In this document: positions 12,058-24,179 of the stretch, one piece after another | Layout of the letters: every line of letters starts with the position of its first letter | Numbering within the stretch: the first letter of the stretch is position 1 | Source: Galeruca laticollis | Taxonomy: Eukaryota; Arthropoda; Insecta; Coleoptera; Chrysomelidae | Assembly: GCA_963921935.1 (NCBI GenBank) | Contig: OY998175.1 | Coordinates: 222,224,517 to 222,288,516 of the forward strand | Length of the DNA: 64,000 nt | Direction of reading: 5' to 3' | Program-made: the position numbers and the translations under genes | Notes under the pieces: model-generated | Databases searched by the model: none | What the model saw: the letters and a program-made list of their open reading frames with translations, nothing else | What the model was told of the DNA's origin: nothing

Positions 12058-14815
12058 GGGGAGAGGTAGTAACAGTGAGACACAAAATGTTTACACCATA
12101 ATTTGTACTAAAAAAATTAAAATGTAAAACTCTATAAACAAGTAAACTTACTCTCTTATATAGTAGAACATATATTCATTTAGAAAATATGAAAATTCTG
12201 TTTTTTTAATTTTTTTTAATTGGCTAGTGTCTCACTGTTCCGACAAAAAAACTGAACAGTGAGACATTTAACGAATATCTAAGGAATCGAAGGTTATTTC
12301 AAATTTCAAGAGGTTTTGTTGACGCTTAGTCTTCCCTTGGAGCTTTGGAGGTGGCAATATCATTTTAATGTTATTTTTCTGAACAAGTGATATGTCTTCA
12401 ACATCAGGTTTCATGAAAGTTCCATAACATTTTGTACATTTTCGGAGGAATTTTATTTCAGCATCATCACCTGCTGTAGACAAAACTTCTCCTACATAGT
12501 AAACAGACTCTCCTTTACTTTCAAACTCCACTAAAACCTATTGTTCTGGAACTGGCATTCGTTCTAATCCCATGTTCACATTTATTTCTTCATCTTCACT
12601 TACATAATCCTCACCACCACTTGAGTCTGGCAATTCTATATAAAAACTATCATCTTCTGATTTACTTTCTTCTTCATTCCTTCTCTGGCTTTTTTGCAAG
12701 GTTCATTTTATTGCCATCACTTTTTATTTCATTTTTAAATATATTTTTCTTTACTCTTTCTTTGTCTGGTTTTATTTTATTCTGTTTGTTTCTTAGTAAT
12801 TCCTCGCGTTCAGGAGTGTCAGTTGCCATCATGGTTTTTCCTTTGCGCCGTTTTCTTGTTTGAGTGGTTGTTCTTGGTTTAGCTTTCGGGAAACCCCTAA
12901 AAATTTTCGGGCCCAGAAATGTTGCTTCAGAAGTGTTATTTGTCATAGTCTCAGAACTATTGGATATTAGTCGATGTGGAAGGACCTAGAGAGGCCAGTG
13001 TCGATAATGAAGGACCTACGAAAGGCAAAGTCGGTATTGAAGGAGATGGGTATATTCTCTATCAGTTACTGAACTTGGCATAAAGTCTTCCACATTGAAA
13101 ATATGTCTATCAAAAGGAAATATCCCGCATTTCCTAAGCGCATTGGTACTGTTTACCGGAGTCATCGCTCGAGGATAAGCAACGCCCACGCATGATGCAA
13201 CATTATAAATGCTAAAAGTTTGTCCTGGATGGCTCATCATCCAGCTATCGATCGCCGAGCTATAAAATGTCTGGAATGGCTTTAGAACCCCAACATCCAG
13301 GGGTTGCAACGTATTTGTACAATGTGGTGGTATAGTTAATAGAGTCACCCCGTTTTCTTTGCAAATGTCTATGGCCTCTATGGATAGAATGCTAACATGG
13401 TTATACATTATTAGCAGAGATGGATTTTCTTTACAAACTAGAAGTATGTCGGATAAAGTGATTTATAACTTGCACAAAACATTCGGTGTTCATCCATCCT
13501 CCCTTAGCAGCTAACCCTAGGATTCCTGGTGGAGCTCCGTTTGTCATAAAGTCTTTAAAATGGACACGCGGGAAAATCATAACAGGGGGAATAGCTACAC
13601 CTGAGGCCCCAACTATATAACAGGTTGTTACAAGAGGCACTTATGCTTTACTGACTTGCCGAACACCTTTACAAGCAAACACCTTTTGTGAATTCTGTAC
13701 TGTTTGCGCCCCGGTTTCATCTAAATTGAAAATTCTGGCTCCATCTCCAAATGCAGGATGACGCTGTAAGACTTCTTCTAGTTTATTAAAAAAAAGACTC
13801 CACGTTCAATTTATTAAATCCAGTGGCTCTTGATAAACTGCAGCCTTCTGGGATTCTGAGCGCTGAGATGGGGTGTATTTTTTGAAAGCCCTTTACCCTG
13901 GCAAGGGATGCTGATTGGCACGCATGCCATTTCTCAGGAATATTTATTTTATTTTGGATTGCGCATTCATACACTAACCGACGGGTGTCATCTCGAGAGA
14001 GTCCATAAAACATTTTTGCACATGTAATAATATAATCACAAATTTCATTCTCTTGCTCTGAAGTGAAAAACTGATTGACTGTATAGTTTGGACACATTCT
14101 AACATCAGGATCGTTTCTAAACTTTTGAACATATCTGGAAAGAGTCTGAAAAGGCAAGCCTTTTTCTCTAGCGGCTTGACGGATAGTCATTCCTTGTTGG
14201 ACTAACAGAACAGCTTCTCTCATTGCTGTGTCGCTAAATCGCCCCACTACCCTGTCTGTTATATTCTTTCTTGGCATTACTATTGTCTGTAATAAAAATT
14301 ATACCTGGTCAGTAATGCCGCTATGTAATAAGTAACACTAAGACATGCCTTAGGAACACTGAGGCACGTCTCACTGTTCCAATTATGACTAGTCTCAGTG
14401 ATCCTAAACCACATTTTTTATAAATACTTGTCACAAAATATTAAATCTTGAATTTACGAGCTAAAAACTATAGTCATGGGCTACCATGACACTAATAAAC
14501 ACTAACCAATTTAAACGAGACTTACCTCGTTTAAATTGGTTATTAACCAGGAAAAATTCTAATTCAAAGAGGGCTGATAAATTTCCTTTGTCACACACTA
14601 AACTGATCATCTGTTACTGCTTTTTTACTTTATCAACTGAATTGTATCTGATGTATTGAGAGCCCTCTGTTGGTTGGTAGGGTTACTATTCAATGGTCTG
14701 CATCATCCAAATACAGATACCTTTTGACAAAACTATTATGTCTCAGTCATGGAGAGTCATGTCTAACCTCCATGGTCTCAGTGTTCCAGCCGTCTCACTG
14801 TTACTACCTCTCCCC
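12058..14815 (-). mobile_element. Second pogo-like DNA transposon (2.76 kb) with matching inverted ends
   Basis: The left end GGGGAGAGGTAGTAACAGTG (12058 on) has an exact reverse complement ending at 14815, and the match continues to GAGAC. Both ends are flanked by TA (12056-12057 and 14816-14817). TCTCACTGTT-like motifs recur inside both ends (about 12225-12265 and 14365-14400, 14735-14800), again pointing to subterminal transposase sites. The transposase is on the minus strand. Ends this well kept suggest a young insertion, although the coding region is mutated. Confidence 0.9.
12268..14277 (-). pseudogene. pogo-like transposase of the second element, inactivated
   Basis: The start is the ATG at 14277 (MPRKNITDRVVGRFSDTAMR). 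An N-terminal psq HTH (GMTIRQAAREKGLPFQTLSRYV) and a CENP-B-like part (KWHACQSASLARVKGFQKIHP) lead to FNLDETGAQTVQ (about 13725-13690), which holds the first catalytic Asp. After an in-frame TAA near 13648 the DDE core continues (LVTTCYIVGASGVAIPPVMIF, IPPHCTNTLQPLDVGVLKPFQ). The block that should read MDNHVS-like shows LLIMYNHVSI at about 13410-13385, so the second catalytic Asp appears replaced by Tyr. A basic region (12946-12674) and a C-terminal piece with one CTKC pair (12531-12268) close the protein. At least three frame breaks or stops are present. Confidence 0.85.
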
Positions 14816-14817
14816 TA

Positions 14818-16689
14818 CCCTTATCAATAGGGAAAAAGGCATCAATCTTTCCGCTAAAACGGTTATTAGAAATATACAGTGTGTTCTGGCAATATATCTA
14901 AGATTTAAAAAAAATAACTCGACATAATTTGCGAATTTTTTATTTTTTCAAACTCCGAAATACTGATTAATATCACAAACAAATAGTAAATTATTTATAT
15001 TATGTTTTTATCTTTTGTTAAGCTCACTTATTTAGAAATAATATTATTAGGTAATAATATATACATATATATAAATAACCGGTAATGTTAACAATTTTTT
15101 ATACAGTTTGTTGACTAATATTTATCAAATACTCTTCAATATTTGTATATATATTTTATTTATTTATATGTTCTATATATAATTGTAATAAAAAATCAAT
15201 AATGTCGTTAATTTTTTTTCCTAATTATCGGTTATTGTTTATATTTACTTACTTACTGTTCATATTCTTCCACTTGTCGTGTATACAGGGTGCGCCATTA
15301 GTGTGACAAAGTTTGATATATCCGTTATTATAGAAGACATGGAATAAAGTTATTTACGAAAATTGGAGACATCTGTAAACTTCACATTTCAAAATTATTT
15401 TCACTTGTACTGAATGTTCCCTATCACCAGGGTGAAACAAACATACCTTTTTTTGAATGAGACACCCTATATATTATTTCAGATTCAGATTGGCCTCACC
15501 TCCCCCATACTTACAACGTAGGGTTTCATATATGAATATAGGGTATTTCAGAAGTTATGCCCAATTGTACGTGAAAATCATTGTTCAATGCCTTGTATTG
15601 TCCAAACGAGTCAATTTGACATCAATATTTTGCAGACATAACATTTTTATATTGGTCTAGTTTCACGAAACCGTGCCATTTTTTGGATAGGGAGAGCCTA
15701 GAGTCGAACACATGATTTTCTCTATTTTTTTCAAAATGAATCACCCTGTAATTCATTTGAAAAAGTGAAAAGACACCTTATAAGCTTTCATTGTTATCAG
15801 GCATTCCCTATACCTAAAATTATTAATTTCTGACATATTGTCAATTTAATAAAAAAAGGTTTTTAAAAGTCTTTTAATTGTAACAAGTTAGCTATGGAAT
15901 AACGGCAAGTATTTATTAGTAGTATGTCATTCAACAAAATTTTGAAATTGTGTATTAATTTGTGAAGACTCGTTTACTACTATTTCCGCCCACCGTGTAT
16001 TTACATCCGCTATTAACGTTCTCAAAATCAGTCAAAATCATACGTTAATGACCCCTATTAATGCATGATTTTCTGTTAATGAATGATTTTGATTTCCATG
16101 GTAACCAAGGAAATCAACCAAATTAAAAAACGTCCAGCTAAAACACTGTTCGCTGTCATTATTAGTGTTTTTAATTTATTTAACGATACTTTCAGGCAGC
16201 GGGGCAGACTTTTCAGGTATTAAACGACTTGGCGGTTGTTACGGTCTAATTTTATCGTTAAGTCTTGTTAAACACTCATTCATATTATTTATTTATATCG
16301 ATTATGTCGTAATCATAATACTTAAATAACACCTTTATCAAAACTAAGTTGGAGTCCGGTTCTGGCATTATTTTCAGTAAGCGTGCTTGAGCTCTGCTCC
16401 TTAAAATACTCTGATATTTGTGGATTAATGCAGTATTTTTAATTTATAAACTAAACATTCACCTTAGTGTAATAAGTGCCTGTTGTAAATTGCAGCAAGA
16501 TTAACTACCAGCCAAGTAAGATTACTTATATATTGTTAGTTATATGCCACATTAAATTAGTATCCATTATTAAACAGTAATCAGCCGGTAGACAAGAAAC
16601 CAGTTTTTTAAATTGAGATAACACAAGGAAATTAGTAGGCAGATATATTAGAACTTTTTCAAGAGTGCCAACAGGGTTGGCTTCAGATT
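14818..16689. other. No gene seen; contains a dispersed repeat and possible LINE leader
   Basis: There is no supported coding frame. About 15290-15780 is a dispersed repeat (listed separately). Around 16090-16130 a short imperfect palindrome reads GATTTCCATGGTAACCAAGG. From about 16190 the sequence becomes less AT-rich and may be the 5' leader of the LINE whose first ORF starts at 16700. Confidence 0.45.
15290..15780 (+). repeat. Dispersed repeat, copy 1 (inverted partner at 28550-29035)
   Basis: This 490-bp block shares most of its sequence, in reverse orientation, with 28550-29035. Shared landmarks are GGTGAAACAAACATA-like, CACCTCCCCCATACTTACAA, AGAAGTTATGCCCAATTGTA and GAAAATCATTGTT. It begins next to a CAGGGTG motif typical of mariner-type ends. 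No transposase is encoded, so it is likely non-autonomous. Confidence 0.7.
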
Positions 16690-16699
16690 ATTTTTAGAA

Positions 16700-17413
16700 G
16701 TGCAAAGATTACTGAATATGGAAAATTATGCTACAGAAATTTTAGATAAACTTAAGATCGCGGAAGAAAGAAACATAAGAATTGAAGGTAAAATTGATGA
16801 TATACAAACTAAATTGTCAAAGTTAGAAGCTGAAAATCAAGCAAGAAAACAGGAGAATGAACGACTCATGGGTTTGTTAAGGATACAAAATGATCAGATC
16901 GAGCAATTACAGAGAGAATCTAAGAGAAAAAATATTATTATATTTGGAATTGATGAAGCTAATAACGAGGATCAAAAAATGCAAGAACATAAAGTAGCTG
17001 AAGTGGTGAAAATAACTGGTGTAGAGTTTGATGCAGAAAAAGATATAGTTGAGATTAAAAGAATAGGCAAAAAAGAAGAAAACAAAATCAGACCGATAAT
17101 GGTAGAACTTCGAAATGGTAATAAAAGAATTGACATCCTGAAAGCCTGTAAACAACTTAAGAGAACTAAATTTAGCATCAATGAAGACTTCCCGAGGGAT
17201 GTACAGGAACAACGTAAAGTGCTTAAAAAACATTTGATCTCGGCAAGAGAACTAGGAAAGCGTGCAACAATGCGGTACAACAAACTCATAGTGAATGGAA
17301 CTGTATACACAGTAGAGGAATTGATGAGGAGCCAGGAAATTGAAGACGGGAAGAGACACCTCGGCGTGACACCACATAGAAAAACAGGCACAAGAACCAC
17401 AAGTGAGAGATGA
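16700..17413 (+). CDS. LINE ORF1 protein: coiled coil plus RRM-like nucleic-acid chaperone
   Basis: An uninterrupted 237-residue frame. Residues of about 10-75 are a heptad-rich coiled coil (ILDKLKIAEERNIRIEGKID, LSKLEAENQARKQENERL). They are followed by NIIIFGIDEANNEDQKMQEH, an RRM-like start, then IVEIKRIGKK, RPIMVELRNGNKRIDILKAC and FSINEDFPRDVQEQRKVLKK, the layout of L1-type ORF1 proteins (Transposase_22-like). Such proteins trimerise and package the LINE RNA. The true start may be the second Met (MENYATEILDK, residue 7). It sits 110 bases upstream of ORF2 in the same orientation. It is the only apparently intact ORF of this LINE. Confidence 0.78.
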   Translation: MQRLLNMENYATEILDKLKIAEERNIRIEGKIDDIQTKLSKLEAENQARKQENERLMGLLRIQNDQIEQLQRESKRKNIIIFGIDEANNEDQKMQEHKVAEVVKITGVEFDAEKDIVEIKRIGKKEENKIRPIMVELRNGNKRIDILKACKQLKRTKFSINEDFPRDVQEQRKVLKKHLISARELGKRATMRYNKLIVNGTVYTVEELMRSQEIEDGKRHLGVTPHRKTGTRTTSER

Positions 17414-17523
17414 CCTACCGAAGATGACGAAAATAAAGAAGTAATGAAAACTTCTAGAACAGACCAAAGACTGCCAAAAAACTAGATAGCCCCACATCTA
17501 ATGCGTATCTTGAATTTGCGGAA

Positions 17524-20500
17524 ATGCATCGGTTCGGCCAAGCAGCTGAATATAATGATAAATGTAGTCACAATAATTGTATTAGAGTAAGTTGTAGTTG
17601 TAATGTAAATTTTAGTTCTAAGTCTGGTCCTAAGAGCGATATTCAAAGTCAGGGCATTAATAAAATTAAAAAAAAGGTCATAGCAACCAGGAATATAAAA
17701 AAAAATCCAACAATTAAAATTGTGTTTTGGAACTCGGAGGCCATCGGGAATTTTGATGACGTTTTCTCACAAGATGTTGATATATTTTGTTTATGCGAAA
17801 CATGGGCTACCCATGATAGTGATTACTCTATCCTAAATTTCTTTGATCTCAACATTTACTCTGTTCACGCTATTAAGGAGAAATCTATGGGTAGGGCCAG
17901 TGGGGGGATCTCTATATTAATAAAAAAACACTACAATCTTGGGTTACTTCACAGTTCTCCTCATTGGCTGTTCTGCGTGATTTCTCAGGAAAGTTTCTCT
18001 TTTATATTGTGTGCTGTGTACTTTAAACCTAGTTTTGAGCTTAAGTATATCTTAGAAAGCCTTCAAATAACATTGACCGAGCTGCACTCGGCATATCCTG
18101 ATTTCTTGTATGTGGCTGGAGGAGATTTCAACTGCCGTCTTGGTGCTAAGTGTCAAGCTCCAGAGGAGATTTTTGAAAATACAAGCCTTTTTGTCAAAAG
18201 AATTAGTCTTGATTCAATTATAATAGAGGTGTCTTACTCTCTGAGTTTATGAATGACAACTCATTCACCATACTTAATGGCAGATCAGTTAAAGATCAGC
18301 CGGGTCAATTCACATTTTGTAATTCCAACGGTAAATCTACTGTTGATCAAATTTGGTGTTCTAATGCCACTCTTTCATTAATTGAAAATTGTGCAGTGCT
18401 AAATAATGAACCGGTAACATCATATCACTTCCCTATAATGATTGAAATAACACGAAACTTTATCATACCTGACACATTCATAAGCAATAAACAGTCCACA
18501 ACAACTAAATTAATTTGGGATGATTTGCAGCTAGATAGGTATCAGCATATTTTGCGCAACTCTTCCTTAGCAATGTTGTCCAATGGTAATACAGAAAGTT
18601 ACCACGCTATGCGTGATTCAATCTACCTTGCCGCCGATAGTTGTGGTATGAAGAAAAAATGTGTAACTTTAAACAAACCATTCACTTATAATAACAAACC
18701 TTGGTTTGACTTAGAGTGCATTAACTGAAAAAAGTCAGTTAATTCAAAACTTAAAATCTGCAAAACTCATAATTTTGCTGATGAAATCAAAAATGACTAC
18801 CTATTGGCGAAAAAATCTTTTAAAAGCACATGTACAGCAAAAAAAATGCATTTGAAAATAATATGGTTCAATTGCTCAGTAACTCTAATGACTGTCTCAC
18901 ATTTTGGAGGACTATAAAAAATTCCGTCCCAATAAGATTATCTCAAGTGTATCGCTTGAATCCTGGGAAACTTATTTTGATACCCTTACCACAGTGAAAT
19001 GTGATTTTCAATATTTACAGATGGGCGCTAGGCATCCGTTTCTAGACACGGAAATCTCCCAATCTGAAGTTTTTGCGGTGCTTAACAGTTTTAACAGTTG
19101 CAAAAGGAACAAAGCCCCGGGATTAGATGGAATTCCCTTCGAGTTTTTCAAATATTTCCCTCAAAACTGGTGTCTTTTTTTGTGTAGTTTGTTTAACAAA
19201 GTTTTCGAAAACGAAGCTTTCCCTACTGAATGGTCTACAGTATCGCTCTCAATGGTACATAAGAAGGGCCCCATCGATAACCCCAGTAATTATAGGGGCA
19301 TCGCGTGCATTAACACTATTATTAAACTTTTTAATATGATCATGTTGAACAGATTAAACTCTTGGGTTGAAAGTAATAATATTCTCTCAGAAATTCAGGC
19401 GGGTTTCAGCAAGAACAGAAGTTGTATGGACAACATATTTGTCTTGAATAGCACCATTCAAACTCACCTACATCGCAAAGGCAGAAGAGTCTTTGTCGCT
19501 TTTATTGACTTGAAGCGCGCATTTGACTCTATTAATCATCCCCTCTTATGGCAAAAATTATTTAAGCTGGGTATCAGTTCTAAATTTATTCGCCTAGTCA
19601 GAGCTCTGTATGACGAATCCTCTTTTTGTGTAAAAGTTAACAATGAATACTCTAAATTCTTTGAAATAAATGAGGGCGTTCTGCAGGGTGAACCATTAAG
19701 TCCCTTGCTTTTCTCACTATTCATTGCTGATATTGACGACTTCTTCAGAAAATCTGATATGGTTGGAATTAATATTGATAACAGGAATGATTTGTTACTT
19801 CTGTTGTATGCGGACGATTTGGTTATCCTTGCTGACTCTGAAATAGATCTGGCTAGAAAGCTACGCACCCTTGAACAATATACTTGCCTTAACAAACTGT
19901 TAACAATTCTAAATCTAAAATTATGTGTTTCTCGAGAGGCGGCCACAAAATAACAAGAAATTACAAATTTCTGTTCAACAAAGTAGAAATCGAGATGACT
20001 AACCACCATACATACTTAGGGGTTACTCTCACTTGTTCTTCATTATTTCGCGAACACGCAATGAATACCTCTTCCAAATGCAAACAAGCCATAGGTGCTG
20101 TCATGAATATGCTCTCACGTTCAAAAACAACTTCCTGGCAATCGCGCATAACCCTGTATCATTCCATAGTAATTAATACACTTGCCAATTCGGTCCCTGT
20201 CTGGGGTCTGCGTTATCTTAACATTGTTGAAAAAACCCAAGTTGGTTTTTTCAAAAGATTGCTCCTATTACCGCTAAACACTCCTGATTATTTAGTACGC
20301 CTTGAGGTGGGTGTTGTTAGGCTTGATTATACGGTATTTAAGTTGTGCCTCAATTGGTTATTAAAAATGTTTTCTTTCGCAAACACTAGATTGCCAAAGA
20401 TTGTCTTTCTCAGGCTCTTAGAGTTAGAGGACTTTGACAACCCCTGCTATAACTGGGCCCTACAAATGAAACAGATTTTTATAGATCTCAGGTTGAACGA

Positions 20501-20990
20501 CATGTGGAATAACCTCTCTTTTGGTTCACTAAAAAGCCATTACGATGCAATTCTTGAGAATTTTAAACAAAAGTTGTATAGTTCCGACTTACAACGCCTT
20601 GCTAATAGTAATTACTGTGTAATATATAAACATTTAACAGTCACTTCAGGTCCTGCAGATTATCTAACTAGTAAACTGCCGATTAAATTAGTTCGAGAAT
20701 ATTTTGTCAGTTCCGTTTATGTTCGAAGACTTTTGTTAGAATAACGTATAAGGGAAGGGAAGAAGAAATTTGTACTCTGTGCAACTCGCGTCAAAATGAA
20801 ACACTTGAACATATTGTGCTTCAATGCAGGATGTATGATTGTATTAGAGTACAAATTATTAAAAATCTGCATAATTTTGATGATTTCATTGCCTTATTAA
20901 ATACTGCTTCCTTGGCGGATATCAAGCAAATTTCGAATTATTTCATTGGCGTACTCAAAATTCGTTCATTTATTATAAACGAATAGCTTG
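17524..20990 (+). pseudogene. LINE ORF2: APE endonuclease, reverse transcriptase, C-terminal Cys/His motif
   Basis: Endonuclease pieces are KIVFWNSEAIGNFDDVF, IFCLCETWATHDSDY, GRASGGISILIKK and AGGDFNCRLG (17710-18140), then QFTFCNSNGKSTVDQIW and VTSYHFPIM (18300-18440). The last is normally S-D-H, so the catalytic Asp seems lost. RT pieces run from NKAPGLDGIPFEFFK (19110) through FVAFIDLKRAFDSINHPL (19490), GVLQGEPLSPLLFSLF (19675) to LLLYADDLVILADS (19800). The thumb region is in another frame (19923-20744). A shifted frame after 20744 gives CTLCNSRQNETLEHIVLQC, the terminal zinc-like motif. Breaks lie near 18245, 18728-18900, 19930 and 20744. Confidence 0.85.
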
Positions 20991-21129
20991 GGTTTTACAC
21001 AATTTTTTTTTTCGCTCTTTTATTGTTTTGTTTTCATTGTGATTTTGCCGCATGAACTATGTATTTATTTATAGACTCTGTTCCGGATTTCTTGCTATAT
21101 TTATCTGTATTAATTTGAAGTAATAAAGA

Positions 21130-21159
<30 letters not shown>
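21130..21159 (+). repeat. (ATT)n tail of the LINE
   Basis: About ten ATT/TTA units directly follow a polyadenylation-like AATAAAG. This is the simple-repeat 3' tail of the LINE that ends here. Confidence 0.85.
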
Positions 21160-21160
<1 letters not shown>

Positions 21161-22029
21161 AGTTACTGCTGTGTTTATTATAGTAATTATCATCGCCTTC
21201 ACCATATTAGCAAGGTCGTTTCAATATTTTTTTTATCAATAAGTTAACTACAATCGTTATTGTATTTCATTTAATTAAAATACCTCACAATTACCTTTAT
21301 TTTAGAGTTCAGTTAACGTACTACTTACTGTCTAAGTTTCGATTTTTATTTTGCCTCTAACTACTTTTTCTTTTAACCATATTATTTTTCTCAAGAGAAT
21401 ATTTTTGGTAACTGAAAATTATTGATTGTTGAATTTATTAATTAACCCCTTTCATATTATTTAGCAGACTCACCGACAAACTTAACCTTATCTAATGTGA
21501 ATTTTGTATATAATATTGTTATTTGTCTTTGTTGGCACGTCCATAATTTTCTCCAGGAGGTAATTCGAAAAATCCCTTGTGAATGACTGGGATATGTTTA
21601 TTTATAAACTTCTTTATGTGGTCTTCGGCACTAATATTCATTATTGTTATGAGTATTAGCATTGATTAAAAAATAATCAATGGTATTAGGCTGTTTAGTC
21701 TGAAATTAGGAAAATTCAAATATTATTGTCAGTAATGTAAATTATTGTGGTTTATTTTGCTTGGGAGTTTGAGAGTATCGACTTTTTATTGCTTCCACTT
21801 TAGGTTTTTGTTACTGACCTGATAATCCCGGTGAGTTTTGTTCTGTTTCACTTCATTTTCCAGTAATTAAATTGATATTTTACAATTTTCATTTCTTAAT
21901 TAAATTCAAACACATGTTGAACACTTCAAAACAACCTTCGGAACAGCTGATCGTTTTAATTTCTAGGTTAACAGGTGAATGTTTGGAGTGATATAATTGA
22001 AGACCACGTAATTGGATAACATTTTTTCA
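21161..22029. other. No gene seen
   Basis: AT-rich sequence with no supported frame or repeat boundary between the LINE tail and the mariner-type fragment. Confidence 0.5.
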
Positions 22030-22490
22030 ATGGAAGAGTGAATGGTCTAGTTTATTTAAACTTTCTAGAAAATCATTTACCGTTACTGTTAGAAAATGTT
22101 CCGCTCAACATTCGGCAAATCATGTGGATTTTATACGATGGAGCTCCGGTATATCACACTGCTTTAATTCACAATCATCTGAATACCCATTTTCCTGACA
22201 GATGGTAGGAAGAGGAAGACCCATTGCATGGCCACCTAGATCACCAGACTTGACTAACATTGACTTTTTCATGTGGGGTTATGTTAAAAACCGTGTCTAC
22301 CACACCGAACAATATGAAGGAAAGAATACTAGAAGCATTTCAGAGTATTAATGTAGAAACGTTAAAAAATGTAAGTCGATCTTTTGAAGATCCACTGCAA
22401 TGTCGTATTGACGTTTTGGTTGGTCATTTGGTATACAATCAATTATCTATTTACAGTTTATCTTTGACTGATGTTTTCTTATTTTTGTAA
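22030..22490 (+). pseudogene. Mariner-type (DDE_3) transposase fragment
   Basis: The frame around 22045-22215 reads YLNFLENHLPLLLENVPLN and MWILYDGAPVYHTALIHNHL. The latter is the D-G-A-P-x-H block with the second catalytic Asp of this insect-wide transposase type. A frameshift near 22207 is followed by WPPRSPDLTNIDFFMWGYVK, which holds the third acidic position, and a shorter C-terminal stretch to 22490 (ERILEAFQSINVETLKNV). The N-terminal DNA-binding part and the first Asp are missing, so this is a 5'-truncated relic. CACCCTGTATA-type motifs scattered in the window may be ends of the same superfamily. Confidence 0.78.
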
Positions 22491-22715
22491 AAGAATTTGT
22501 CTTACTGTCATTTTTCTATACCTTACTTCTTTCAATAAATTATATGTTCAAGTTTTTGTTATTATATTGACAATATCTCAGACACAGTACAATTCAGCAT
22601 TTTGTAGTACAATGACGTGTTTTACGGAGTGCGATAAAAAGTAGTCTTGAACAATAAATCCAATTTACATTTAAAATAAATAAGTTGAAATAATTTTAGT
22701 TAATGAATATAAATA

Positions 22716-24169
22716 ATGAGTAACCAATCGGACGGAGATCCTCCCGATCCTGGAATTCAGGATGGATTTTCAGGTTTTGGTCAAAATGAACAACAAAATA
22801 ATGATGCTATGGATATTGATAATTCTTCGAACGATAATGTAAAAAAATAACTCATCTTTAAACAAAGTTAGTAATGATCAAATTAGTACATTTTTTGAAA
22901 GTATTACAAAACATCCAAATGATAATAAAAACAAAGTAAACAAAAGCAAAAAACCCAACCATGAAACTAATTCCAATACAATAATTAGTAGGACACAAAA
23001 AAGAGAAATATACTCATTTAAATCTACAGACACAGGCCCGTATTCATTATATATTGGAAACATTTCGGAAAATTTCACTGGAAAATTAAGTGCTATGAAA
23101 ATTGGAGAAATGATTTACAAATATCACAAAGAAATTAACAACCAAATAAAATCAATAGAATCCATAGGTAAAAATAGAATCAGAATAAATTGCAAAGATT
23201 TTAACAGTGCCAATACACTAGTAAAATCTTCAGAACTGTCAAAGAGCAATTTAGTTGCGTACATCCCAAGATTCATGTTGCACAGAAGAGGCTTAATTAG
23301 ACAAGTTGAACTAGAGTATTCACATGAATACATTCAAAATAATATCAAAGAACACGATTTGCATTGTAGAATCAACAAAAAGGTTATCCAGAAAGTGATA
23401 TTGCAGGATCAAACTGTCAAGTATGTCCCAACTGGAACGATACTAGTCACATCTAAATCGCAAACTCTGCCTAAATATATCGAAATTAATCACGTAATAT
23501 GTGAAGTTGAAGCATATGTTGAGAAAGTAGCTTTGTGTTATAATTGTTTTAGATATGGTCATTTGGGTAAGCACTGTAAAGGATCGATGAGATGTTTAAA
23601 GTGTAAAGGTAATCATCCTACAGATAGTTGCACAGAAATAATAACCCCTAAATGTTTCCACTGTAACGGGTCACACTATACCAATGTTACTAACGAATGT
23701 CCCGAATTTAAACGACAAAAAGAAATTAAAAACTTAATGTCTGAAAAAAATGTATCATACAAAGATGCTGACATTTGCAACAGTTACATCGATTGATCCA
23801 TCTCCTCCAAAAAGGTCATCCTATTATACTCAAACAATAATAAAAACTCCCAAAAGAACCAGACCCAGTTCACCAAATCTCACATTAGAAGCACATAATA
23901 AAATTATAGCTCCATGCAATCTAAACTCCACTTCTGGGGGAATCTCCCAATCAGCTACACATTGTTCTAATCTCAGATCTTCACATCAAGAAATGGATGA
24001 AGAAGTAAAGAAATTAATAAATACATCACAATTCTTGGAAATAATCAAAACAATAGCTGAAAAACTTAAAGCCAAAAATACATACGATATACAAGAATTA
24101 GATTTGTTTAGTATACTAAAAAACGAAAAAGAACGAACCTATAATGGGCCTATCAATGGCAGAACTTAA
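22716..24169 (+). pseudogene. LINE ORF1 (gag-like) with zinc knuckles, two frameshifts
   Basis: The start is ATG 22716 (MSNQSDGDPPDPGIQDGFSG). After 44 codons a run of A bases near 22846 shifts the frame, and the protein continues to 23796. Residues from 23095 on form an RRM-like/PRE_C2HC-type region (SLYIGNISENFTGKL before it, YIPRFMLHRRGLIRQVELEY within). The knuckles CYNCFRYGHLGKHC, CLKCKGNHPTDSC and CFHCNGSHYTNVTNEC (about 23535-23700) bind RNA in this family. A second frameshift near 23757 leads into a Ser/Pro/Thr-rich tail that stops at 24169. In life it would package the element RNA. Confidence 0.78.
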
Positions 24170-24179
24170 GATCTGCCAA

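Larger units (their letters stand above)
16690..21160 (+). mobile_element. Near full-length LINE with coiled-coil ORF1 and endonuclease-RT ORF2
   Basis: Two ORFs in LINE order (16700-17413, then 17524-20990) are followed by a 3' UTR ending in AATAAAG and an (ATT)n tail at 21130-21159. That tail type is common for insect non-LTR elements of the Jockey/CR1 side. The 5' limit is not defined by a target duplication and the UTR may begin near 16190. Confidence 0.8.

Noticed and set aside
16907..17497. Three minus-strand frames over the LINE ORF1
   Set aside because: They are antisense shadows of an intact coiled-coil ORF with a clear family pattern.
21130..21159. CRISPR-like or satellite array
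   Set aside because: Simple (ATT)n following a polyadenylation signal; it is the LINE tail.
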